Positions 46,807-58,031 of a stretch of 64,000 nt of DNA are shown here, one piece after another. The DNA is from Apophysomyces variabilis (lineage: Eukaryota; Mucoromycota; Mucoromycetes; Mucorales; Mucoraceae). The stretch is from positions 124,001 to 188,000 of the forward strand of contig MZZL01000134.1 of NCBI GenBank assembly GCA_002749535.1, written 5' to 3'. Positions within the stretch are counted from its first letter, which is position 1, and every line of letters starts with the position of its first letter. Under the pieces are notes generated by a model. The model had not been told where the DNA came from. It saw only the letters and a list, made by a program, of their open reading frames with translations, and searched no databases. Both the position numbers and the translations under genes were made by a program.

Positions 46807-48202
46807 TCAATGGGGAGATGGGGATCGGTAAAGATCATCCGTTTCTTCCTCATCAAGAGTGATATCATTGCCATTCAAGACCCAACCAACTTTCCACGGG
46901 CGACCGCATGTCCAATACTTGGGAGTACACACAAAATTTTCGATCAGTTCGTTCGGATCAACCCGACCGTCTGGGCGAGACTTTCGCATCTGATCAATAT
47001 GTTGCATTGCCTTGCGTTTTTCTTCTTTACAAAACACCCATCGACAATGACGACAGACACTACCGCCACTTTTGTTATACCTATTATTAAATATATCAAG
47101 TCAATAAAAAGAAAGAAAAACATGGGGCTATTTCTTCTTTCTTTTTCAAAATTTACCTTAAACCACATTTGTTGCAAAGATAAACAAAGGGTTTTCCTTT
47201 GTCATTAAAAATTGAACTGGATGGGAATGGCCAGTTGAACGCCTTACGCATGCATCCATCTGAAGTCTCCTGACAAGCCTGACAGGGTCCTTTGACGCGT
47301 GAAGGACGACCTGCGGAAGAAGTGGATGTCTTTCTTTCGATGTAATCGGGCGGCTTGGGGGCGAGTCGGGGTCTGGGCTCGACCTTCAGAGAGGGTGAAG
47401 AGGGGCTTATGGTTGAGATGATAGGACTTGATTCATTGTCAGAGAGCGGCTGTTGTTGATGTTTTTGTTGTTTATATTGTTGTTGTTGTTGTTGTTGTTG
47501 TTCTTCTTCTCTTCTGAGAAGGAATGATCTTGGTTTGGGTATTTTGATATGTGTTGGTTCTCTGGAAGGCTGATGAGGAAGACGAATCGATGACCAGAGG
47601 CGTTGTTGTCTTCTTTTCTGACTTTGCTGTTTTCGTGCTACAGCCACCCGTCTGCGCAGCGCAGATAACAGGGATTCACCCGAGATCACTTGAGAGGTAC
47701 AGAGAGAGGAGGGATGGGGGAACGGAGAGTGGAGTTGGAAAACGACACTTTTATCAACGGCCGAGGATTGCAAGGGATCACCGATGACCGAGGGAGATCG
47801 CATCGGGTTCGATTTGATTCTTTTCCGCATGCACGGACGTTCGAGGCCGACCGAGGTATTTGTCATGGACCAAGTTCTTCGGCAAGACGTTGCTTGTTCT
47901 TGTTCTTCATCGTCATCCTCATCAGGGGCGGATGATGACCGGGCGATTAAGCCTTGCTGTTTCATTAAAGAAGACAATGACATGGAGGGAGAGGATAATA
48001 AGAGATCTTCTTCTTCTTCATCCGAGTCATGGACTAATTCTGGCGGGGACAGGATGGGGTTATGAGGGGGATGGGCCACTCGATGAAATGCGCTGCGGTG
48101 TTGGATACGATCGATCGGCTGATCAAATAATGATTGATCCACCGTTTTATGACATTCAAAAGGTGGGGTGACAGGTGTATTATTCAATGATGAAATATTC
48201 AT
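46807..48202 (-). CDS. Atypical GATA-type zinc-finger transcription factor
   Basis: Two exons (48202-47157 and 47080-46807) give 439 residues. The C-terminal part has CQACQET, a 32-residue loop, then LCNKCGLRYNKSGGSVCRHC and FCKEEKRKAM. C-x2-C-x32-C-x2-C followed by LRYNKSG is like GATA fingers (LCNACGLxxxK), but the loop is far longer than the usual 17-20, and another CxxC (CRHC) comes right after. The finger is created across the intron, which supports the model. The N-terminal 330 residues are Ser/Pro-rich with an acidic patch (DSDEEEEDLL) and a glutamine run near residue 245. Intron sequence just before the ATG suggests a 5'-UTR intron. DNA target not known. Confidence 0.7.
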
Positions 48203-51133
48203 TCTAAAATACAATATATAGAAAAGAAAAAAAAAGAGAGCAGTAATGGATTTTCTGGGGGGGGGGAGAGCAAAAGAAGAAAAGAAGAGATCAAAAAGAG
48301 AGATGAATTCTTTTTATACAAAGTGGAGATTTCCCGGGGCTGACTAAGTGTCTGACAATTATTTTGTAATGGATCAGATCAAAAAATTGAAAAAGAGATA
48401 AAGAGAGAGAGAAAGAATAAATGAGCCAAGCACAAGAAGAAATAAGAAAGAGGAAAGAGAGAGAAACACGCGGCACAACACGCATACGACATACATAAAT
48501 CAAAAACCAAACCGGAAATAGCGGCAGATCCGGCGGACGTAAGAGATAGTACTATTCCGGTTACTCACGGCTAAACATCTGCCACTCAAAAAAGAGTGGA
48601 AGAGCTTAGCAAAAAAAAAAAATTGACGGAGCCCTGTCCAGACAATCTTGGTTTTCGGCCGGGAACCTTTTGTGTTGCATAACAAAAAAAATCATATATA
48701 TATACAACGTAACATAAACAGAAAAGTAATAGAAGAAGATAGATAGGATAGATCATAGAATTTGTAATGTATATCTGTCTTCTTACTAATTGGCTTAATC
48801 ATCCGAACTTGTTTCGTCACAGAATTCAACCTCCTCCTCCTCTTCTTCTCTCTTTTTTTTAAACTTTTTTTTTAGCGCGGGTTGGGGTAATCTGTGTCTA
48901 TGTGTGGATGTGTGTGTGTGTGTGTGTGTAATCGGTGCCAAGCAAATTGTAAAATTCCTTGAGTTCTTTTTCATCTAGTTTTGACCGTGCACGCGTGTCT
49001 ATGATGTATCAGTATCCAATGATCTTTGATCGATATCTTTTTCTCCGTAAGTTCCGATCCAATGTCAAGGGCCGGTATTTTAACCATCCTGGTACACACG
49101 CATTTCTGCGCAACAAGGGAAATGAGGAAACCCTTCGATTCAACTTCCATCACCTAAAAAAAGAAACTTCTTATATCATTCCCACAATCAAATCAAAACT
49201 TTTCCTTTGGTTTTCTACAATAACAGATCTGCACAAAGCAAAACTATAGATGATACTGACCAAATAAGCTTATGGTTTTTTCTTTGATCTGATGGGAGTC
49301 GGGTATTTAAAATTTGTGTATGTAATGGATTTGTTTCGCATTTTCAATTCAGCATGACTAAACAATCAGGAAAAAAGGGTTGGCATGTTTTTTTTCTATC
49401 CCCATCTCTTTTTATTTTCCGCTTTTACAGAAGATACCATTTGATATTTTATCCGCTTCGCCAATGATCTCTCGATCACTAAGCAGCAAATATATTAAAA
49501 GAGTTACCTCTCTTTGTTGTATTTCCTTTCATCATGAAAGAAGAGCCATGATTCGCCACCAATGTGGCTGTGACCAATGACTTCGCCACACCTGCGTGTA
49601 ATGTCACGCAAGAACCAGCACCACGTATACCCTCCATCCTTTCTGTTACACCTAAAAGGTTCGACCTTTGGAAAAGCATAAAAATAAAGAAACGGGCCAC
49701 GGCTCCAATTGCGGATTCCTGGATCTACTTACAGTCTAAAAAGAGCATAACAAATAAAAACTGGGATTTTGGGATTTCTATTCTTAGATTCCCAAGCTGT
49801 TTATTCAGAATTAGCAGTTCATGGACTAAAATGGACTTCCCATCATAGTGACCTTAATTGGTCATCCTTCTTTTTTAGTCCTTTGGGTGTTTTTGAATGT
49901 AACACATATCGAGTAATCCTCCGTTGCACATCGATCTCTTGGTCCTCTATAACCCTTTCGCTCCCCTTAGTCAGACAAAACAGGATTGTCGTATGAATAA
50001 AATCCCCAATTATCAAAAACATTTATTGAACATAACGAATCCAATATAAGTTTATTTGGTGTCACATCATCAATTATTGTCATAATTTGTTGTTGAAGAA
50101 CTTGTTACGATGATATGATGGATAACACAGATGCAACTGTCAACTGATCTTTTTTTAGCTAAACAAATCAGAAAATGACACATCACTTTCTCTTTTGGAC
50201 GATGATGTTCAAAAACTGAGCACCGTAAGATCCAAAAAACTTACACGGACGTTTTCGTCTTTCTTTACCAACCATGACAAAATGACAATGGAGATCTGAG
50301 ATGCGGCTTCGAGAGGAACGCAAAAAGAAATGCTTCGTGTTTCAGCTGGGAGAAAGAGTTGCTTTTTTTGTACCATCCGTATCACTTATCCCCAGATGGG
50401 TATATCATCCCTTTTAAACCTTCATGACACACACTTACTTCATGTGAAAGAAAAACAGTATATATACATCTGGAGTACTGCTTTCTCTCCAATTTGGTAA
50501 ACGAAAACATCTGTGCTTTTCCTTCTCCCGCCGCCCCCTATTCTGGTCCCCTTTATGCTGGATGGAGAAACTAAGAAAAAGCGGAGTCAATCCCCGCAAT
50601 GCTGGTTTACTTCCGATCATCAACGGAAAAGATGTCTCTTTTCATCTATTCTCTTTCCTTCTATACCTCATCTCTCTTATGACCAATGAAACCCTTATTG
50701 CAAACAAAAGGTGAACATAAGGGCTGAAAGTTCTCTCCATCGTTTGTATGGCTTATCATGCTAGATCAGATTAGATCCCAAAAACAGTTTGACCTCTAAT
50801 AGATTCCCAAATTCCCCACCGCATGACAGTCCTGTCAACTCGTGGAAATCAAACTAGCAAGTGGATTATAATAGCACACGTCTTTTGGAGAGTGAAATCC
50901 CTGGTATCGATCCAACCCGGATGAAAGTAAGGTGACGTCGCCGTTTTGAAAAGAGAGGGGTTGGCCTGTTGACCAAAAAAAGAGGTTCAGCTTTGCCTCC
51001 GCCCTCTTGGGTTGTGCACACTTTTATCCGGTTCATACACCTATACACTGTACATAACCATATCATACGTGCATAACTTTTTCTTTGCTTCGTTCATACC
51101 ATTCCATGCTCTTTTTCCTCGTACGTGAGCATC
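48203..51133. other. 2.9-kb divergent intergenic region
   Basis: Separates the GATA-like gene (-) from the NADAR-PAH gene (+). It holds a G-run near 48258, a (TG)n microsatellite at 48909-48929 and a CRE-like TGACGTCG near 50934. The ORFs present lack domains. The size suggests long regulatory regions or an unannotated noncoding transcript. Confidence 0.45.
48909..48929. repeat. (TG)n microsatellite
   Basis: Ten perfect TG units. Confidence 0.85.
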
Positions 51134-52736
51134 ATGGCCGGAACAGACACAAATGCACCAACGGAACCAACCATTCACCATACCATGACCCATGCTGATG
51201 AAACCACAGCAGGATCCACTACGGAAAACCCAACAAGCGCGACAATTGGTTGTATTGCGACTACTACTAGTGCTACTACCCCCCCTAGTTCACCTGAACC
51301 CGATTACACCTCGGAGGTGGCATCCAAAGATCAGCCAGGAGGGGAAGGATTTGGAGAGGATTATAGACATGACACGACATTCCTACTAGATATTACAGCT
51401 GAACCTAGTCAACCTGGTTTAATCAAAGGCGAACAGTGTCCTACTGACGATATCGCAGGCAACAGTTACGCCTATCTCCGCGACAACTTTCCCCACTGGC
51501 GACGCATGTTAGCGCATGATTATATGAGAAATACCGATGTCGATCATGAAAATAGACGCATAGGCATAACAACAACACCCGAGATCATCAATCCAGCTCA
51601 ACTGGTACTGCTCCATATTGATGATCATGCCTGGGCTTCCGTTGATCATTACATGCAAGCATCCAAATTCATTCATCGGCCGGATATCTACATTAAGTTC
51701 ACCTTGGATTCGAACGATCCGTTAGCTAGTTCGCCAGCTAGGCAAGCCCGTCAATTTGGAAGGACGATAGTTTTGGAGGAAGATCATATCAAAGCCTGGG
51801 AGATGCGGAAACCACAAGCTTTCAAACGCGCCTTGTTGGCCAAATTTGCACAGAATGCAGATCTCGGGAGAGCCCTGGTGGCAACAGGTTGGGCCAAATT
51901 GGCAACAAGAGGACGAACAGGGACTATCAAACCACAGTACGCCTTGATGTGGGTTCGAACGGTCCTTCGGGGAGAACAGGTAAATCAAATCAAAAAATCC
52001 ATAACACTGGAAAGTGAGAGTAATTATCAAGATAATAAACATATGGACGAGGTAAGGAATGAAATTTTGTTTCTTTCTTTTTTCTTTCTAATCTACACAA
52101 ATATGTGTATGTTATAACTGACGAGCCTTCTTTTTTTTCCCTGCTTTTTTTTCCCTTCAGATCTTTCGCTTGATCGAAGGTTTGTTTGGTAAAGATTTAC
52201 GTCTTATGGCCGAACCGGCAACTGCAACCCTCAGTCATCCTCCTCTTTCCCTCCTATCATCATCCAATGAAAAGCCGTCTTCATTCTCATCTTGCTCATC
52301 ATCACCTTCATCATCCAATCACCAAGGACTACAAATGCAAGACGCAATGAGTTATTTGGAAAAGATTAAATCAGACTATGCCGAGGATCCTCAAACATTT
52401 GACAAATTTCTAGGCATCATGGATGATTTTCGATCCGAAAGGTAAAGAAAAAGAAAAAGGATTAAGAAGACACGACAACAGGAAAAAAAAAGAGAAACTG
52501 AAAATGATGTTGACGACGTAAAACATAGGATCAATACGCCTCAAGTTTTGGAGCGTGTCACTCTGTTGTTTCGAGGGAAACCTGGGCTGATACGTGGGTT
52601 TTTGATGTTTCTACCTCCTGGACATTTGCTGGACATTTCTCCTGAAAATAAGCCTCATTTGGTCTATATTGCAACACCCACAGGCAATAAGATTGTCATC
52701 GATACCTACGAAGGCACCGTGAAATTGGATGTTTAG
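51134..52736 (+). CDS. NADAR domain fused to a Sin3-type PAH domain
   Basis: Three exons (51134-52051, 52161-52441, 52529-52736) give 468 residues; an alternative donor at 51980 would remove 24 codons without changing frame. Residues 1-100 are Thr/Pro-rich and disordered. About 150-285 match NADAR/YbiA: HAWASVDHYMQASKF (the S/T-VEHYYQAxKF motif), SSPARQARQFGR, KRALLAKFAQNADL and LVATGWAKL. About 355-440 match a paired amphipathic helix: MQDAMSYLEKIKSDYAEDP, FDKFLGIMDDFRSE, VLERVTLLFRGKPGLIRGF and MFLPPGH. NADAR domains act on ADP-ribose/riboflavin-pathway compounds or remove ADP-ribose; PAH domains bind repressor partners of the Sin3 histone deacetylase complex. The link of the two suggests a chromatin-related NAD or ADP-ribose function. 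Fusion seen in one reading frame across spliced exons. Confidence 0.78.
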
Positions 52737-54975
52737 AATCACACCTTCTTTCTCTAGCACACACACCTATCCCATGTGCAACACAACTATGTGTCTACGG
52801 AATCCATTGACTTATTTTGTTTGTCCTATGCCACATAGTTATTCAACACATTGTCTTCTTTGTTCAGGATACAGAGAAACCGGGCGACTTCTTCCGTGCC
52901 TTTCTATTTCATTTTTTTCTACGTTTCCATCATTGTTTCTAACCATGTACACTGTTTGTCCTTGTAATTAACCTCCCCATTCGTCCCTTTTTTGATATTT
53001 AACCCACCGGAAACAAAAAGTCCCTCCAGCACTTTCATCTCCAACAGAAAAAGAAATAAAGAAAAAATATATTCATCTTACTTTTTCGAGACTATCGCTC
53101 TGGGGAAAGATCACAATAGAATATCCAACCGAAGTGAAAATGCGAAGCCAGTTATCATTCTCAAGTTTGAAACACATTATTACCAGCGCTTCCACAGATA
53201 TTCTCTATTTTCCTTTTCCAGCATGTGGATACCCTTTTCTTATCTGCTCAGATCATTGAGTTTTACATAGGTCAACTCAATCCCTTTTCTTCTTTTATTT
53301 CATTTGATGATACAGTATGGCCCGATCTCTTAGCTTGCTGATGATAAGTGGCATATGAGCACAATGCCCAATTAAGCAAGTTTTTCTTTTTAAATCCAAG
53401 AGCACACAACTCATCCAGAATACAATATCGGATATCATGGGGAAAAGATAGCATCATCCTTTTGGTCTGTTGTAGTCTCAATCCATACTGTTTTATCTAT
53501 AATACAAGCCAACAAAATCGTAATAGCCAAAACAGGAAATTTTAGTAATACAAGCTCTCGCAATGTGGTTTATAGGGAAATTTATGACCATTAAGACAAA
53601 CTTCCACCTATTATATGCTTTCTCCCATGCACTATGTCTTTGGTTTCTTATGTTCTTATGTCCTCTATGTTGTTATCTGTTCTACGTTTGTATATCCTCT
53701 GTAATCCTATGTTCTTTTATGCGCTTATATCTTTATGCAATATTACCTATGTTTTCCTCTGCGCCTAAATGAGTGGTGTGAGAGCGGGTGGGGACTCGCC
53801 GCGAAGCGAGCGGGTCAACACTGGTCTAGTATAAAAATCAGAACAATGTTAAGGGCTGAAAAAGACGACATTGCGTGTGTCACAAGATTATTTTTCACAT
53901 AATAGAAACATTTCTTTTAGATATCGTTATCTGTCAAAAAACGGGGACATCAAAGAACAATCAGCTGTCTTTTTTTTGGGTTTCATATACAGCATAAACG
54001 TCGTCCCTTCTTTTCTCATCATCTTAAACACGCTTTTTACCGGGATGTATTCCCTCAAGAAAAGAAGACCTCCCCGTTTGCCTTTTAAGCAATGTAGTCA
54101 TGTCAGCAACATCCATTCAATGATTGATTCTCTACTTTGCGCAAGGCAAGTATGCGCCCTTAACTCAGATTAATATAGCTTATGAAAAGGGAAATAAATT
54201 ATCAATGTATCCAGAGAAATAGCAATATGCTTCACTGTATGAGCATAGCGGAAAGAACAGGGACACATAATTCAGGTATTTTACATTTCCCCAGTTTTGT
54301 CTTCAGAATAACATTCTATTATCAATAGACGACAACAAACCCACTCGGAGTCTTCGGATTTCAGACGTTGCTACTGACACCGCCAGTGCAGACTTGCTCG
54401 ATTATTTGTTTAAGCAAGATCTATGATGAGCGCTTAGCTCAGTATTGTCAGCATGGGATCTCATTTCAGGCCCTGTCAAATTGTAGTTAATCTCCCCCAT
54501 TTTCCCCTTAGTGATACTGAATGTAAGACTTTAGCACACAGTAACTGTTGTAAATTTTTACAATTTGTTAAACAATCTATTACGCTGTCTGGCATATTGC
54601 GACTATGGAAAAGCCAAGTTTCCCATTACCGCTGAGTATCTTGAAACAAGGATATTCTTACCTTGAAAGAAAAAAAAAACCAATATTTTTCTATATCATC
54701 AGGCTGCAATGTCGCGACCTTTGCATCGGTCATTTGTCCCTTTGCTTCCATGTTGTTGTTGTTGTCATCCGGTTAATCACACACGGGGCGAGACAGGCAA
54801 TATCAAGCACAGGATTACTACTGAGCAAGGTAACAGATTGGGATCATCCTATCAAAGACGAAGACATGCCATGTTCTATTCTGAAATAAAAGAGTGATAT
54901 CCATTCTTGGAGAACGCGCTGTTAACTTAAACCTATTCAATCAATAATGTCTATGAACTGAAGTCAAACGGACAG
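52737..54975. other. 2.2-kb gene-free stretch
   Basis: No ORF with a domain. A palindromic hairpin CTCGC-CGCGAA-GCGAG lies at 53795-53810 and a TATAAAAA follows at 53831. The part 53610-53760 is built of degenerate TATGTTCTTATGTCC-like units. May be the edge of a mobile element, but no transposase is visible. Confidence 0.4.
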
Positions 54976-55216
54976 TATTAACCTTTTGCGGCGGCCTCCA
55001 CGTTAAACAACCGTTTGTTGAAAACGCTTGTCATCGCGAAGGGGGCGTTGGTCAGCACTTTTGGGGCAAGCACCCAAAGCAATAAGATTAAGCAGGCGGG
55101 GGAACCTATACCTTTCTATTTTCCCTTGGAAAAGAAAACCCCTACACGGTATAAGTAGGCCGTTGGTCAACACTCTGTTTCACTGTTACGAATGAAAAGA
55201 GCATCCAAGCCTGGTC
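54976..55216. repeat. 241-bp direct repeat, copy 1
   Basis: Matches 55253-55493 with four differences. It contains GGTATAAGTAGG, a TATA-like core. The copies are separated by 36 bp. Confidence 0.9.
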
Positions 55217-55252
55217 CGATTGTCTTGGCAAATTGCAACATGACATTGACAA

Positions 55253-55493
55253 TATTAACCTTTTGCGGCGGCCTCCACGCTAAACAACCGTTTGTTGAAA
55301 ACGCTTGTCATCGCGAAGGGGGCGTTGGTCAGCACTTTTGGGGCAAGCACCCAAAGCAATAAGATTAAGCAGGCGGGGGAACTTATACCTTTCTATTTTC
55401 CCTTGGAAGAGAAAACCCCTACACGGTATAAGTAGGCCGTTGGTCAACACTCTGTTTCATTGTTACGAATGAAAAGAGCATCCAAGCCTGGTC
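55253..55493. repeat. 241-bp direct repeat, copy 2
   Basis: Second copy, ending 160 bp before the ATG of the following gene, so the duplicated block and its TATA-like core lie in that gene's promoter. Confidence 0.9.
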
Positions 55494-55553
55494 AATGCAT
55501 GCCAGTTCAACAGGGAAAAAGCAAAGAGAGTCGGAAATTTTCCAATCTTATAG

Positions 55554-55591
55554 TACGTCACGCGTACGCACGAACCGTATGAAGTGACGTG
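55554..55591. promoter_or_regulatory. Inverted CRE-like pair
   Basis: TACGTCAC (55554-55561) and GTGACGTG (55584-55591) are inverted CRE-type half-palindromes around a GCGTACGC palindrome, 62 bp upstream of the ATG at 55653. Candidate bZIP sites by motif only. Confidence 0.35.
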
Positions 55592-55652
55592 CATAATGCT
55601 GATATAACAGCTATTTCTCGCTTTAACCATCTCTCTTCGGGACGAAGCAAAC

Positions 55653-58031
55653 ATGAATAACTTCTACAATTATAAATACTTATCCAGTTCAGAATATTCA
55701 AATCAATATATCTCCTTTTTTGTTGAAAACCCGTTGTGCGAATGGAGTTTGAGTCATTTTATTGACTACTGGAATGCACGACGTCGTCGCGGAGCTATTA
55801 ACCAACTTAAAGGGGCATATAGTGAAATTCTCGAAGCAATTCTACAAGATCGCAGTGTGCCAGACGGTGTTAAAGACGTAGTCAAAACGCTGCGTAAAAG
55901 CTTGAATAGTGGGGAACAGTTGAAGGTAAATAGCTAAATTGAGTATCATTCTGTATAATTGTATAAACCTATAAGCATACTCATTACTTGCTTGATCTCG
56001 TACATTCCCCAACTTTTCTTAGCGCGATGAAAGCGGTACCTCTACAATATACGTCAATCAAACCATTGGTGGCGATTACATAAGCGGTGATAAGATCAAC
56101 ATTATTGCTGATAAAGATGAGCTGGGACCTGAAGGGTAATTTATCGCGTACTTCGTTTTTGCCGACATCACGGTTGATATGGCTATTTGTTTTGGATTGA
56201 ACAGAGCCGAATTGGGTGGTCCAGAAAAAACAGCAGCCACGGAAATCGCACGAACAGCCAGAACAACCACAACCTGAACTGCAGCAGGAGAGTGGAAGGG
56301 AACATGTAAGACCCGGTGTACTTGAACTAATTTAGAGCAACAGTAATAAATGTTAAAATTGGGTAACTTTTTTTTTGCTATTTCATAGGCATATGATGAA
56401 TCTCTGTCTGTAACATCCCTTGCATCTCAGGAACATGTTCGAGACAGCAGCTTGGACCATGAACAAGAAGATCTGACTTTGATCTCCACCAATATAAGAA
56501 TTCCGACACAAGACGATGGATACATTGTAAACAATGTGGATATATCTGTGTTATTTTATAATTTCCAACTCTATGTCAACAATCTGGTCAGTAACAAGCG
56601 CTTATACATGGAAAGTCATGTCCACCATATCCTGTAAGTAGCATATAACTAGCAAAAGCATAAGGCAATGAATCAAGTTTAAAAGAAAGAATACCCTTAA
56701 GCGATATTCATCAATTCTCACCAGTATATGTTTTGTATTTCCTACAGCGCCATGTCATCGGTTCTGCTCATCAAGCCGAAATGTATCGATGATGACCTCA
56801 AAATGTTCATAGATGACAAGATGACAAAATGCTTAGTTAACGCCATCAAGGAAAAGTTGGGAGTCGACAAAACGGAATTCAACGTTGACTTGATGCATAA
56901 AATGATAAAGACAATTAACGTAAGTTATGCAAAAAGTTGGTCGAATTCGATGTCCTACTCGTTTTTCCTTAACTTCTTTGCTTTTATTTGTTCAGGATGT
57001 ACGAAAGGGAAAGCTCGACAGGATGGAGGGTGTAATGAAGTTATACACCATGAAACCGTCAGCAACAAAGAAAGAAGCAAAGATTATCGTGTCAATTGCA
57101 AACATGTAAGTCTGAAATTCGTATATGGGATGTGTATGCCCATAGACTTTATCCTAACTTCTGCGGTCTAATTTCAAATTATTGTAGGCTTACCAAGCTA
57201 CCTGAAGACACGCTGATGGAAGACACAAAAGAACTTGAACTAATTACAAGGTATATCGATCCTGCTTTACACCCTCTGTTTGATGATCTGGAAAACGGGA
57301 TCATGTTTCGCTGGTAAGTGTTTTTTCTATTTGTTTTCCTTTTCCTTCTGTCCTTTCTTCTCGTGGTAGGTTTTTTTACTGTTTTCTTACGTTGTTTTCT
57401 CTTCATATTTTGTAGGACGAGCACCAATAATCTGGAATCAAAGAAAGCAAGCAGCATATCTATCAGCCAACGTAGACCCGATTCCGCGATCAGCAAATTC
57501 GATGGTGTACATTTGGGACTTACCCTGGGGTTTGGAGAAGTCAAGTGTCATGGTGAATCAAAAAATCATTATGCCATTGCGAAAGACCTTGTAAGACTCG
57601 GTATCTTTACCAAAAATGCCATTGATATTGGAAAGTTGAAAGGCGTACTGTCATTCCAAGCGATCGGTAAGTAGATGTTGGAAGAGCTTGAATCCCATAG
57701 TCTCACTATTTGTATTCCTACGTTATCTATAGGTCGGCAAGTGACATTCTACATAACGGAATTGCTTTCTGACGGGTTGTACATAATGATGGAGATTTGT
57801 CGTGCTGAGCTGCCTGGCTCTCTCCGTGACTTGGCCTCTTATGTGGTTCATTTGAACGATATCTTAGATTTAGTCCATATCTTTCATACAGAATGTGTAT
57901 CGGCATCGACAGTGGAAAAAGCTTTAATAGACTCAAAGAAAAGACCGACAATGACAATCCCAGAAACGAATCGTGTTGTGGAGTGGACAAGGGACAGAAA
58001 ACGACGTTGCCTTACCGCTTACTACACTTGA
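55653..58031 (+). CDS. Unknown protein, PD-(D/E)xK-like family, member B
   Basis: Paralogue of the gene at 24950-27093. Exons: 55653-55925, 56023-56137, about 56205-56305, 56389-56633, 56748-56919, 56996-57105, 57188-57313, 57416-57666 and 57733-58031. The five introns from 56633 on match member A in place and phase. The shared C-terminal half shows SSVLLIKPKC, LTKLPEDTL, then RRPDSAI followed by LTLGFGEVKCHGE, AKDLVRLGIFTKNAI, and TFYITELLSDGLYIMMEI. The RPD and GEVK blocks give a D-x(n)-ExK pattern. Exon 2 adds NQTIGGDYISGDKINII, absent from A. Exon 2 to exon 3 does not close in phase with the evident GT donor (56138), so that junction is either mis-modelled or carries a frameshift. Function unknown. 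Confidence 0.6.

Noticed and set aside
49655..49675. GGTTCGA resembling a tRNA B box
   Set aside because: No matching A box or cloverleaf around it; it is part of a local palindrome AAAGGTTCGACCTTT.
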